Assembly (NCBI GenBank): GCA_022821145.1
Contig: JAJEEE010000070.1
Coordinates: 36,229 to 100,228, forward strand
DNA length: 64,000 nt
Source of the DNA: Acidobacteriota bacterium
GTDB lineage: Bacteria > Acidobacteriota > Terriglobia > 20CM-2-55-15
Reading direction: 5' to 3'
The stretch's first letter is position 1. The number at the start of each line of letters is the position of its first letter. A model generated the notes under the pieces. It saw only the letters and a list, made by a program, of their open reading frames with translations, was not told the DNA's origin and did no database searches. The position numbers were made by a program, and so were the translations under genes. Positions 1-9,102 of this stretch are shown here, one piece after another.

Positions 1-109
1 GCCCGTCCGCGACCGCCGCCGGGTCCGGCGCGTCTTGAGCATGGGCGCCGGAGGCGATGGTCAGCGCAACGGTCCCCACCAGAAGCACGGCGCATGAATG
101 TCTTCTCAT
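1..109 (-). CDS. Secreted protein of unknown function, N-terminal fragment
   Basis: The minus strand opens with an ATG at 109, preceded by a GGAGAG Shine-Dalgarno, and reads 36 codons off the left edge. The visible part is a classical signal peptide: a basic start (MRRHS), a hydrophobic core of about 17 residues, and an Ala-His-Ala cleavage motif before QDAPDP. The mature protein lies outside the window, so its family cannot be named. It is divergent from the ankyrin gene at 335 and shares the 225-bp region between them. The reading frame and signal peptide are seen directly; the absence of a function call is deliberate. Confidence 0.6.
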   Translation of the reverse strand, partial: MRRHSCAVLLVGTVALTIASGAHAQDAPDPAAVADG

Positions 110-243
110 CGATGCTCTCCGTATCACCGCTGCAGGTGCAAAAGAATTTCCAGTTAGTATGTTGGGCTCGCAAGGGGCATTGCAAGCGCATTATTACAAG
201 GAGTTTACTTCCGGCCGGCCGCTGCCGTTGCGTGTGGAATGGG

Positions 244-272
244 TTGTCAGTCCGGCGCCCTGATGATACAAA
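244..272 (+). promoter_or_regulatory. Candidate sigma70-type promoter of the ankyrin gene
   Basis: TTGTCA (244-249) and TACAAA (267-272) are separated by exactly 17 bp. The predicted start lies near 279, leaving a leader of about 55 nt with AGGAGG before the ATG at 335. Inferred from consensus match only. Confidence 0.4.
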
Positions 273-334
273 AGGCGGATCGGATAGCAGTGCCGGGCGT
301 GCGCGCCTGACGCGTCGACCCTCAGGAGGCAAGT

Positions 335-2044
335 ATGTCCGTCCGAGGCCTTTCGGCTTTCTGCCTGACCGTGGCGCTTTCGACCCATGGTTTCGGCTTT
401 CAGGCCGCCGATGTCGCCAACGCCGCGATGAGCGCGGATTGGGAGGCGGTGCGCGCCCTGATCGAGGGGAACGCGGACGTCGACACGCCCCAGATCGACG
501 GCTCCACGGCGCTTCACTGGGCGGTTCAGTGGGATGACGTCGACACCGTGGAGTTGCTCATCGGCGCCGGCGCCGACGTGGCGGCCGCGAACCGGACGGG
601 CACGACGCCGATGCGCCTGGCCGCGATCAACGGGAACGCGACGATCGTCGAACGGCTGCTCACGGCCGGCGTCGACGCCGACGCGCCGTTGACCGAGTAC
701 GGCGATTCGGCGCTGATGATGGCGGCTCGCACCGGTGACCCGGCCGCTGTGCGCGTCCTGCTCGCCAACGGCGCCGACGTCAACCTGCGCGAGACCTGGG
801 GCGGGACCACGGCCCTCACGTGGGCGATTACCGAGCAACACCCTGCGATCGTCGACATGCTGGTCGACGCCGGCGCCGACGTCGACGTCCGTTCCAAGGT
901 GGTCGACGTCGCCAACAGCCGCGGCGTGGAAGGCACGGTCCCCGAGGACGCCGAACCGGACGCCGAACCGGTTGGTTACGCCAATGGCGGGTTCACCCCG
1001 TTGGCGTTCGCGGCGCGCGAGGGTCAGTTGGACGCGGCCCGCCGGCTGCTGGAGGCCGGCGCCGACCTCGAAGCGTGGGCGGCGGACGGGAAGACTCCGT
1101 TGTCGCTGGCCATCTACAACGGCCACTTCGAGTTGGCGTCGTTCCTGCTCGCCGGCGGCGCCGAGGTCAACACGGCCGACGCCGAGGGTTTCACGCCGCT
1201 CTTCTGGGCCGTGGACCGGCGCAACATGGAGTGGAGTCCCGGTTTTCCGTGGGTGGAGACCACCGATCCGTTCCCGCTGATCCGGGAGATGCTCGAGGCC
1301 GGCGCGGACCCCAACGCCTTCATCGACAACACGCCGCGGTCGCGGCGCAACTTCGGCGGCTCGCCGCGGACGCGGTTCGCGACCGCGTTGATGCGGGCCG
1401 CGTACTCGGGCGACCCGGAGCTGGTCCAGTTGCTGCTGGACTATGGCGCGGACCCGTTCACGCGCAACACCGACAACGAGGATGCGCTGCTGGCCGCCTC
1501 CGGATACGCGTGGATCGACGGGTACAGCACGGGCCGGACCACCGAGGAGCGGCTCGCGACGATCCGGCTGCTGGTCGAGCTGGGCATGGACGTGAACTGG
1601 GCCTGCGACCACGGGATCACGCCGTTGATGATGGCGGCCAACTTCGGCGAGGTGACGCTGATCCAGTACCTGGTGGACCAGGGCGCCGACCTGTCGGCGC
1701 ACGACCTGGGCAAGAAGAACGACGGGGCGTTCGGCGGGAGCATCGAGCCGCTGATGCCCATCGACTACGCCATCGGCGTCGGCAGCTTCCGGCCGAACAA
1801 CGCGGTCCTGCACATGGAAGAGGCCACGGCGCTGATGACCCGGATGATGCAGGAGCGGGGCATCGTCCACACCACCTCGGAATGCACGCTGCGCGCGTTC
1901 TCCTGCGGCAGCGTGGACCCGCAGGGCTCGACGCCCGCCGAGATCGCCATCACGCGATCGATCCAGGTGGGCAACCAGGTCGATGGCATCACCGGAGGGC
2001 TCGAGGTGGTCCCCGGGGAGGACGCGGCGCCGGAGCCCGAGTAA
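335..2044 (+). CDS. Secreted ankyrin-repeat protein
   Basis: 569 aa. A signal peptide occupies about residues 1-24. The rest is a solenoid of roughly ten ankyrin repeats with the usual core (G-x-T-A/P-L-x-x-A followed by L-L-x-x-G-A-D), for example near residues 54, 121, 153, 216, 282, 345 and 427. Ankyrin arrays are protein-binding scaffolds; no catalytic domain is visible. The ATG at 335 is preceded by AGGAGG at the right spacing. The gene is followed 18 bp later by an outer-membrane protein, so the two are probably cotranscribed. The tail is acidic (ends EPE). The partner protein cannot be told from sequence. Confidence 0.88.
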   Translation: MSVRGLSAFCLTVALSTHGFGFQAADVANAAMSADWEAVRALIEGNADVDTPQIDGSTALHWAVQWDDVDTVELLIGAGADVAAANRTGTTPMRLAAINGNATIVERLLTAGVDADAPLTEYGDSALMMAARTGDPAAVRVLLANGADVNLRETWGGTTALTWAITEQHPAIVDMLVDAGADVDVRSKVVDVANSRGVEGTVPEDAEPDAEPVGYANGGFTPLAFAAREGQLDAARRLLEAGADLEAWAADGKTPLSLAIYNGHFELASFLLAGGAEVNTADAEGFTPLFWAVDRRNMEWSPGFPWVETTDPFPLIREMLEAGADPNAFIDNTPRSRRNFGGSPRTRFATALMRAAYSGDPELVQLLLDYGADPFTRNTDNEDALLAASGYAWIDGYSTGRTTEERLATIRLLVELGMDVNWACDHGITPLMMAANFGEVTLIQYLVDQGADLSAHDLGKKNDGAFGGSIEPLMPIDYAIGVGSFRPNNAVLHMEEATALMTRMMQERGIVHTTSECTLRAFSCGSVDPQGSTPAEIAITRSIQVGNQVDGITGGLEVVPGEDAAPEPE

Positions 2045-2062
2045 CGCGCCGCGCCGGCGCCC

Positions 2063-4288
2063 ATGACGCAGAGGTTGACCGCGCGGGGGCGGTCCCTGCC
2101 CGCCGCCTTGCTCCTGGCCGCCGCCCCGCTCGCGGCGGCCGTTCCCGCTCCCCAGGGCGCCCGAACCGCGCCGGTCACTGTCATCACCACGCCCATTCAG
2201 GTCGACGGCCGGCTCGACGAGGAAGCATGGCGCCGGGCGCCGACCATCGGCGAGCTCGTCCAGAGAGAACCCGCCACCGGGGAACGGCCGACCGAGAGGA
2301 CGGACGTTCGGCTGCTCCGGGACTCCGAGTACCTGTACATCGGAGTCTTGTGCCACGACCGGGAGCCGGACGGCATCGTCGCGAACCAGATGGCCCGCGA
2401 CGCCGGCCTGGGCTCGGAGGACCGCATCGAGATCGTTCTCGACACGTACCGGGATCAACAGAACGCCTTCTACTTCGCGACGAACCCGTCGGGCGCGCTG
2501 GTGGACGGCCTGTTGTTCGCCAACGGCCAATCCAACATGAACTGGGACACGATCTGGGAGGTCCGGACGCAGCGGACCGACCAGGGCTGGTCCGCCGAGT
2601 TCGCGATCCCGTTCAAGAGTCTCAGCTTTCCCGCGGCCCGGTCCGCCTGGGGATTCAACATCGCCCGCGTGATCCAGCGCAAGGTGGAGGAGGCCCGCTG
2701 GTCGGGCGCGCGCCTGGAAACGCGGTTCGCCCAGGTGTCGGAGGCGGGCGAGATCACCAATCTCGGCGGCATCACCCAGGGCGTCGGCGTCGACGTCCGG
2801 CCGTTCCTCGCCGGCCGGTGGCTCCATGTGCGCGAACGTTCCGACGGGACCGTGACGGGCCGGCCGGGCCTGGACCTGTTCTACAACCCGACGCCCAACC
2901 TGAAGATCTCGGCCACGGCCAACACCGACTTCGGCGAGACCGAGGTCGACGCGCGCCAGATCAACCTGTCGCGGTTCTCCCTGTTCTTTCCCGAGAAGCG
3001 CGCGTTCTTCCTCGAAGACGCCGGCGTGTTCGCGTTCTCCAATACGGCCGTCAGCGCCCCCGCGTTCCTGGCGCCGACGCGCTTCGAGGTCATCCCGTTC
3101 TTCAGCCGCAGGATCGGTCTGCTCGAAGGCCGGGAAGTGCCCGTCGACGTCGGCTTGAAGCTGACGGGGAAGATCGGCGGCACGGATTTCGGTTTTCTGA
3201 ACGTACGCACGGGGGCCGCCCCGCGGGTCGACGAGAAGGATCTCCTGGTCGCGCGCGTCAAGCACAACCTGTTCGAGCAGTCCTACGTCGGCGCCATCGT
3301 CACGAGCGGCAATCCGGCCGAGCCCGGGTCGAGCCGGACCGTCGGCGGGGACCTGCGTCTGGCGACCTCGCGGTTCCTGGACGGCGCGAAGAACCTGGTG
3401 TTCAACGCCTACGCGCTCAAGAGCCGGAACGCGGGCGTTTCCGGCAAGGATGCGTCCTACGGCGTTTCGGTCGAATACCCGAACGACCTCGTCGAACTGG
3501 AGTTCGTCTGGCGCGAGGTGCAGGAAGACTTCCGCCCGGCGCTGGGATTCGTGGGCCGCCGGAACCTGCGCCTGCTGCGGGTCGGCGGCCGGTACAACCC
3601 GCGTCCCGAGCGCTTTCTCGACCTCCAGCAGATGTTCATGGGCGTGTTCTACAACCGGTTCACGCGTCTGGACACCGGAGAGGTCGAGAGCTGGAACCTG
3701 CACATCCCTGCGCCCATAGACTGGCACTTCCGGTCTGGCGACGCGATTCACGCCGTCATGTGGCCGACGATCCACTACGAGCGCCTCGTCCAGCCCTTCC
3801 GGATCGCTCCCGGCGTCACGCTGCCCCCCGGGGAATACCGGTTCACGCGCTGGCGCAACCGGGTGGCGACGGCCGCGCGACGCCGGCTCCAGGTGTCGTT
3901 GGGGTGGACGCTGGGCGCGTACTGGTCCGGCCGCGCCGACGAGGTCGGCGCCAACGTCACCTACCGGGTTCCGCCGTGGTTCTCCGTCAGCTTCGACGCC
4001 AACCAGACGTTCGCCAGGCTGACGGAAGGGAACTTCGTCGCGCGAATCCTGACCTGGCGGGTGAACTACACGGCCTCGCCGTTCCTGTCGTTCTCCAACC
4101 TGGTCCAGTACGACAACCGTTCGCGAAACCTGGGGTGGCAGAGCCGCGTGCGTTGGATCGTTCGGCCGGGAGACGACTTCTTCTTCGTTTTCAGCCAGGG
4201 GTGGATTCAGGATCCCGAGGCCGGGCGCCGGTTCGTCGCCGAAGAGCGGAAGTTGTCGGCCAAGCTGCAGTACACGCTGCGATTCTGA
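2063..4288 (+). CDS. DUF5916 outer-membrane protein with CBM9-like N-terminal domain
   Basis: 741 aa. A signal peptide (about 1-30) is followed by a carbohydrate-binding-family-9-like beta-sandwich (about 38-235, starting at VDGRLDEEAW, with DTYRD and the SFPAARSAWGFNI stretch typical of these proteins). A long DUF5916-type beta-barrel follows (about 240-741), rich in alternating aromatic strands and ending in a terminal Phe, as outer-membrane proteins do. This architecture is common in Acidobacteriota and Bacteroidota; the ligand is unknown. The ATG at 2063 has only a weak ribosome site but begins a good signal peptide. It sits 18 bp downstream of the ankyrin gene and converges on the next receptor gene. 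Confidence 0.82.
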   Translation: MTQRLTARGRSLPAALLLAAAPLAAAVPAPQGARTAPVTVITTPIQVDGRLDEEAWRRAPTIGELVQREPATGERPTERTDVRLLRDSEYLYIGVLCHDREPDGIVANQMARDAGLGSEDRIEIVLDTYRDQQNAFYFATNPSGALVDGLLFANGQSNMNWDTIWEVRTQRTDQGWSAEFAIPFKSLSFPAARSAWGFNIARVIQRKVEEARWSGARLETRFAQVSEAGEITNLGGITQGVGVDVRPFLAGRWLHVRERSDGTVTGRPGLDLFYNPTPNLKISATANTDFGETEVDARQINLSRFSLFFPEKRAFFLEDAGVFAFSNTAVSAPAFLAPTRFEVIPFFSRRIGLLEGREVPVDVGLKLTGKIGGTDFGFLNVRTGAAPRVDEKDLLVARVKHNLFEQSYVGAIVTSGNPAEPGSSRTVGGDLRLATSRFLDGAKNLVFNAYALKSRNAGVSGKDASYGVSVEYPNDLVELEFVWREVQEDFRPALGFVGRRNLRLLRVGGRYNPRPERFLDLQQMFMGVFYNRFTRLDTGEVESWNLHIPAPIDWHFRSGDAIHAVMWPTIHYERLVQPFRIAPGVTLPPGEYRFTRWRNRVATAARRRLQVSLGWTLGAYWSGRADEVGANVTYRVPPWFSVSFDANQTFARLTEGNFVARILTWRVNYTASPFLSFSNLVQYDNRSRNLGWQSRVRWIVRPGDDFFFVFSQGWIQDPEAGRRFVAEERKLSAKLQYTLRF

Positions 4289-4318
4289 ACTCCGGGACCT
4301 GGCGCACGAAGTCCCCGT

Positions 4319-6883
4319 TCAGAACTGGAACCGGAGGCCCGCCTCGATTTCCCTGGGCGCATTCGCGCTGGTGATCTTTCCGAAGTTGGGCGACGTCATG
4401 ACACCGGACGGTGCGTTGTAGTTGGGCCGGTTGAAGGCGTTGGTCATGTTGGCGAACAGGTTCACGTTGGGTTGCGCGCCGCCCGGCGACGCATCGCCCA
4501 AGAAGAAGGCCTTGGAGATGTTGAAGTCGAACCGCAGCATCCCCGGGCCGAACTCGCTGTTCCGCTCCACGCCCGGAGGCCGGTCGTTCGCCTCGCCATC
4601 CATGTTGTCGTCCATGCCGGTCGTGATCCCGTAGCGCCGCTTGCCGTTCGCCGCCATGACGCCCGTGAAGAAGACCCCCAGCGGGAGCTGCGCGTTCAGC
4701 GTCATCCCGTACTGGTGCGTGGGGAACGTCAGGTGCGCCCAGTCCACGCGGAGGTTGTAGTTGTCGGTCGGCAGCACCCGGGGTCCGTAACCGAAGTTCT
4801 CGCCGCCGCCCCCGCCGCCCGCGGCCCCGGCGAAACCCGTGCCGTCCCCGCTCTCGACGGCGCGGGCCCGGAGCAGGATGTTGGTCGGGACCGCGTCGGC
4901 CTGGACGTACGTCCAGGCGTAGTCGGCGGTCACGTTGAAGATGCTGAACCGCTGGCGGAAGTTGAGCTGGAACGTGTGCCGGGTCTCCAGGCCCGTCGAC
5001 TCCAGGTTGATGATGTTGCCCTGGTCGGGAATCGGGCGCACGCAGGTCGCCGCGCTCTGCCCCGGGCGGCACGACGCGGGGACGGGCAAGGTGATGTCGA
5101 GCGGGGCGTTGAGGTTTCGGAAGCGCAATCGGTGGATCACGCGGTTGCGGTCGTATTGCGCCCGCACGAAGACGTTGTTGCTGAACGACCGCTCGATGGA
5201 CGCCATGACGATGAAGCTGTAGGGCGCGGCCAAATCCGGGTCCAGGAGCCGTCGCGACGGGCGGAGCTCGGTCACCGCGCCGCCCGTTGCGAACGGGTCG
5301 GGATAGGACGGTTCCCGGATGAATATCTCGTGCTGGCGGCGTCCGTCCAGCCGCTCCTGCGCCTCGACGAGCGCCAACGGTATCCGTTCGTGAAAGATCC
5401 CGGCGCCGGCGCGAACCACGCTGGACTGGTCGACGGCCCAGGCGACGCCGAGCCGCGGCGCCAGGTTGTTCCGGTCGTCGATATTGGTCTGGAACTCGTA
5501 GCGCGCGCCCGCCAGCAGCGTCAGTTGCGGCGTGAGCCGCCAGTCGTTCTGGAAGAACCCGGCGACTTCCCACTGGTCGGTCTGGATCAGCGGATCCCCG
5601 CGGGTGACCCGGTAGGTCAGCGGCAGCCCGGCCTGGAACGCCTCCAGGCTCGAGAACTGGAACGTGCCCAGGTAGTTGTCCTCGAAGAACGATCGCCGCG
5701 TCCGGTAGGCGCCCTCGACGCCGGTCCGGATGGTCACCCGGGAGCCCAACCGCGTGTACAGGTTGCTGAAGCCGTAGTCCCTGCTCGTGCTGTCGGCCCG
5801 GTTCTGCGCGCCGCCGCCCGAGAACGCGTCGATCACGTTGATCCGCACCGACTCGGTCGACGGCTCGGTCTCGTCGCGGTTGCCGACGAAATCGAACCGG
5901 GTCTCGTAGATGCTCTGCGGCGACAGGGTGGAGAACTGCGTCACCGAGAGCTCCCGCATCCGTCCGGTGGAGTTCGACGCGCGTTCCGGCAGGCGGAACC
6001 CGCCGATGCCCTGGTTCTCGCGCCTCTGGGTCGTGTAGCCCAGGTCCACCGACAACGCGTGCCGGTCCGACGCCTGGAAGGTGTTGCCGACCCGCACCCA
6101 GTGGTCGATGGTGGGGCGCGTCACGCCGAGCGCGAACTCGCCGTCGGGGAGCGTCGCGCGGACCGCGTCCACGTTCTCGGCGCGGATGTGCCCGTACTCG
6201 AAGTCCGTCGTCAACCGCCCCGGTATCACGGGTCCGCTCAGGTTGAATGTCCCGCGGCGCTCCTGGTAGGGCGGCTTGTTGCGCGCGAATCGCCGGCCGG
6301 CGTTCAGCGACTCGTCCTTCATCAGGAACTCGGCCCGGCCGTGAAACTCCCCGGCGCCGCCGCGCTGGATGACCTCGGCCGTCTGGCGGTCGCTGCCCCT
6401 TCGCCCGCGGTAGGAGTCGTCCTCGGCCGTGAACACGTTGTTGTTGATCCGCACGTACTGCGTCTGGCTCGGCGCCGACGCCGCCCCGGATCCGGCCTCG
6501 CCCAGCACGGTGGAGGCCCCGCTTGCCCGGTAGGCGTTCCACGCCTCGGATTGCTCCGGCGTCAGGAAGTCCTCGATGCGGAGCAGGAACTCGCCCTGCA
6601 TCCACTCGATGGCGGAGCGCAACCGGTCGGCCTGCTGGCCCTCGGTCGGCCCCGCCGTGAAATCCAGCAGGCCCCCGAACAACTCCTCCGAGGCCAGGCG
6701 GCGATCCTCCATCATCAGGACGATCCCGTCGTCCTGCTCGCCGGAGAACGGCAGCCCGGCCTCGGCCAGGACGCCGGCGACTTCGTCCCGGAGCCGTTCC
6801 ATCGGGTTCTCGGTGGTCAGGGAATCCTGCGCCCGTGCGGCGGGGACCGCCAGGAGCAGAACGAGCGCCAGGGTTTTCAACAC
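4319..6883 (-). CDS. TonB-dependent receptor-like outer-membrane protein with unusual N-terminal domain
   Basis: 854 aa, GTG start at 6883 preceded by GAGGA. A signal peptide (1-18, ending ARAQ) is followed by about 120 residues of acidic helical sequence, including FLTPEQSEAWNAY, which resembles the LTxxQ motif of Spy/CpxP-like periplasmic proteins. From about residue 145 onwards it reads as a large beta-barrel with many amphipathic strands and aromatic girdles, ending GLRFQF with a terminal Phe. The Oar-type carboxypeptidase-regulatory domain usual in acidobacterial receptors is not visible, and only a poor plug can be made out (VRINNNVF, then the GAGEFHGRAEF region). The substrate is unknown. 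It is convergent with the DUF5916 gene. Confidence 0.75.
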   Translation of the reverse strand: MLKTLALVLLLAVPAARAQDSLTTENPMERLRDEVAGVLAEAGLPFSGEQDDGIVLMMEDRRLASEELFGGLLDFTAGPTEGQQADRLRSAIEWMQGEFLLRIEDFLTPEQSEAWNAYRASGASTVLGEAGSGAASAPSQTQYVRINNNVFTAEDDSYRGRRGSDRQTAEVIQRGGAGEFHGRAEFLMKDESLNAGRRFARNKPPYQERRGTFNLSGPVIPGRLTTDFEYGHIRAENVDAVRATLPDGEFALGVTRPTIDHWVRVGNTFQASDRHALSVDLGYTTQRRENQGIGGFRLPERASNSTGRMRELSVTQFSTLSPQSIYETRFDFVGNRDETEPSTESVRINVIDAFSGGGAQNRADSTSRDYGFSNLYTRLGSRVTIRTGVEGAYRTRRSFFEDNYLGTFQFSSLEAFQAGLPLTYRVTRGDPLIQTDQWEVAGFFQNDWRLTPQLTLLAGARYEFQTNIDDRNNLAPRLGVAWAVDQSSVVRAGAGIFHERIPLALVEAQERLDGRRQHEIFIREPSYPDPFATGGAVTELRPSRRLLDPDLAAPYSFIVMASIERSFSNNVFVRAQYDRNRVIHRLRFRNLNAPLDITLPVPASCRPGQSAATCVRPIPDQGNIINLESTGLETRHTFQLNFRQRFSIFNVTADYAWTYVQADAVPTNILLRARAVESGDGTGFAGAAGGGGGGENFGYGPRVLPTDNYNLRVDWAHLTFPTHQYGMTLNAQLPLGVFFTGVMAANGKRRYGITTGMDDNMDGEANDRPPGVERNSEFGPGMLRFDFNISKAFFLGDASPGGAQPNVNLFANMTNAFNRPNYNAPSGVMTSPNFGKITSANAPREIEAGLRFQF

Positions 6884-6905
6884 GTTGTCCTCGATGCGCG
6901 CGCGG

Positions 6906-7025
6906 CTAGTTGCTTGGCGGCGCCGTGCCGAAGAACGGCTGGCCGAAGTCGTCGGTCAGATCCAGTAGGTACTTGTTGTTCTCCTGGCGGATGTATTCCT
7001 GCAACTCGCCGCCCGGACGACTCGA
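6906..7025 (-). pseudogene. Possible 3' remnant of a protein-coding gene
   Basis: An open stretch of 39 codons lies between two in-frame TAG codons (7026-7028 and 6906-6908). It contains the protein-like segment GGELQEYIRQENNKYLLD and ends TAPPSN. There is no credible start codon or ribosome site, and it lies between two secreted-protein genes, 23 bp upstream of the receptor start. It looks like the C-terminal tail of a deleted gene, but the family is not recognised and chance coding-like sequence cannot be excluded. Confidence 0.3.
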
Positions 7026-7074
7026 CTACGTTACCACCGATCGCGGCCGTACGCGTTTCTTCCGATGGCGGCGT

Positions 7075-9006
7075 TCAGCGCACGCCGATCTGCTCCAGCC
7101 GCTCCAGCGCCTCGCGCGCGGGTTGGAAACCGGGCTCCAGCTCGAGCGCCCGCCGAAAGTGAACGGCGGCGTCGGCGAACCGGTCACCGACGGCCAGCGC
7201 GTTGCCGAGATTGAAGTGGAATCGCGCGGAGTCCGGTTGGAGCTCCACGGCGCGTTCGAAGTGCGGGATCGCTTCGTCGATGCGCCCTCGCGAGTATAGC
7301 GAGATCCCGAGGTTGGCGTGCGCCGGGGCGAAATCCGGGTTGAGCGTCAACGCGTGCTCGTAGGCGGCGTCGGCCGCCGCGAACCGCGCCAGGGCGTCGA
7401 GCGCATTGGCCTGATTGTAGTGGATGACCTCGTTGAGCGGATCCAGTTCGGCGGCGCGCGCGAACCGCGCGACCGCTTCGTCCGGACGGCCCTGGGCCGC
7501 GAGCGCGAAACCCAGCGCGCTGAATGTACTGGCGGCCTCGTTTCCGAGACGAATCGCCGCCTCGAGGTGCGGGATCGCGTCTTCGAACCGGCCGGCCTCC
7601 CCGTAGCTGCGTCCCAGTAGCGCCCGGTTCACGGCGGACTGGCCGTCATCGGCGACGCGCGCCTCGGCCATCGCGATGCTTCCCCGGAGTTCGCGTTCTC
7701 GGAAGAGCGCGACGAGGCGTGCGCCGTCCTCGGGCGATGCGGGCAACACCTGCATCATCAATGTCGCCATCTCGTCCGACGAGTCCGTTCCCCAACGGAC
7801 GCGGAGCGGTGGGCGTCGTGGGTTCGCCGCGTTTTCGGCCGAGTTGTCGTAGGTGTACCGCATCGTCAACCGTGTGCCGCGAGGCAACGGGATCGGGCTG
7901 GCGTAGCGGTAGTCCTGCTGCCAGCGGAAGTCCCATCGCGGTATGTGGAGCAGCGAACGGACCGCTCCGTCGGGCAGCGTGGCCGTGACGCGCATTTCCT
8001 TGCCCAGATGATGCGCGTGAGGAAACACGCTCAGCAGGTCCACCGCGACCGGGAGCTCGAAGGTCTCGACGACGACGTAGTCGCGCTCGCCGGGCGGGAT
8101 GTCGATCGCCTTGGACTCCATCGTCAACCGGAGCGGCGTTTCCGCCGCCGGCGTCTCGCTGAGGAACAGGCCGATCCTCGGATGGATCGAATACGGCCGG
8201 TCCGACGGCGGGACGTGCACCTCGACGACGAGGTCGGCGCCGCGTGCCAGGCGCCACGGCATGCCCTGGGGCGAGACGATCGGTCCGCGTCCCGGAGCCC
8301 ATCCCAGGAACTGGCCGTCGGGGTCCTGGATGTCCCCGTCCCACGACATGGCGTCGAAGCCCGCCCGCCCGTCCCGGCCATCGCGTCGGCGCGAACCCGA
8401 CGTGCGGTCCAACCGGATGACGGAATGGTGGATGGGCGCGCCCTCGGTCCGGAACTCGACGGCCCGGACGAAGACGTCGGACTCCAAACCGGTGGACAGG
8501 ACCAGGTGGCGGAACGTGTCCTCGGTTCCGGGCTCGAGCGCGAAGGGCGGGTCCACGGACAGCACCCGGTCGGGTTCGCCGAGCTCCCACCCGTCGGGGA
8601 ACGACGGCGGATCGGGCCGATCGTCGTCGCCCTCCGGCATCCCGTTCCGGACCCAACGATCGATCGCATCGATCTCCGCATCCGTCAGGCGCCGCTCGCC
8701 CAGTATCGCGAAATCCCCGGGTTCGGCCAGCCAGCGCGGCATGTAGCGGCTGCGGGTGGCCTCGGCGATGGCCCGGCCGCGATCGGCGGCGTCCGCGTAG
8801 GTCAGCAGCGGGAACGGCGCGGCCTGTCCCGGCCGGTGGCACGACGCGCAGTGGTCGAACAGTATGGGCGCGATATCCCGGTTGAACGTCACAGCCGGCG
8901 CTTCGACCGGCGATTGCGCGGGCGGAGCGGATGAGCCGTACGCACCGGGGGCGGCCGCGATCAGGAGCGGCAGCCATGGCAGGGCTCGGATGATTGCAGG
9001 TCTCAC
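7075..9006 (-). CDS. Cytochrome c / copper type II monooxygenase-like / TPR fusion protein
   Basis: 643 aa, GTG start at 9006, signal peptide about 1-24. Domain order: a cytochrome c domain with a CASCH haem motif (53-57); then a region (about 150-390) with the paired histidine motif APIHHS and the HxH motif FPHAHHLGKEM, matching the fold and copper ligands of ascorbate-dependent (PHM-like) copper monooxygenases; then about six TPR repeats (430-640). In known PHM-like enzymes the paired His and the HxH plus Met bind the two coppers. Cytochrome, PHM-like and TPR fusions occur in Acidobacteriota and Planctomycetes, but the substrate is not known. It is likely periplasmic. It is divergent from the TPR gene at 9103. 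Confidence 0.83.
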   Translation of the reverse strand: MRPAIIRALPWLPLLIAAAPGAYGSSAPPAQSPVEAPAVTFNRDIAPILFDHCASCHRPGQAAPFPLLTYADAADRGRAIAEATRSRYMPRWLAEPGDFAILGERRLTDAEIDAIDRWVRNGMPEGDDDRPDPPSFPDGWELGEPDRVLSVDPPFALEPGTEDTFRHLVLSTGLESDVFVRAVEFRTEGAPIHHSVIRLDRTSGSRRRDGRDGRAGFDAMSWDGDIQDPDGQFLGWAPGRGPIVSPQGMPWRLARGADLVVEVHVPPSDRPYSIHPRIGLFLSETPAAETPLRLTMESKAIDIPPGERDYVVVETFELPVAVDLLSVFPHAHHLGKEMRVTATLPDGAVRSLLHIPRWDFRWQQDYRYASPIPLPRGTRLTMRYTYDNSAENAANPRRPPLRVRWGTDSSDEMATLMMQVLPASPEDGARLVALFRERELRGSIAMAEARVADDGQSAVNRALLGRSYGEAGRFEDAIPHLEAAIRLGNEAASTFSALGFALAAQGRPDEAVARFARAAELDPLNEVIHYNQANALDALARFAAADAAYEHALTLNPDFAPAHANLGISLYSRGRIDEAIPHFERAVELQPDSARFHFNLGNALAVGDRFADAAVHFRRALELEPGFQPAREALERLEQIGVR

Positions 9007-9102
9007 GGCGTGGCCCTCGCGCCGAGTCTAGTTTCGCACGGAACGGCGTGCCGTTCGGGTGTATCGTACCGGCAATCGGGTGTGATTGTCGGAGGTGGAG
9101 CC

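Noticed and set aside
194..3775. A 1193-codon open frame on the minus strand opposite the ankyrin and DUF5916 genes
   Set aside because: Composition is Arg/Asp/Gly/Val-rich with no domain or signal peptide; it mirrors genuine genes on the plus strand and arises from high GC at third positions.
9010..9102. Upstream in-frame ATG for the TPR protein at 9103
   Set aside because: It lacks a ribosome site and would bury the signal peptide behind 31 residues.
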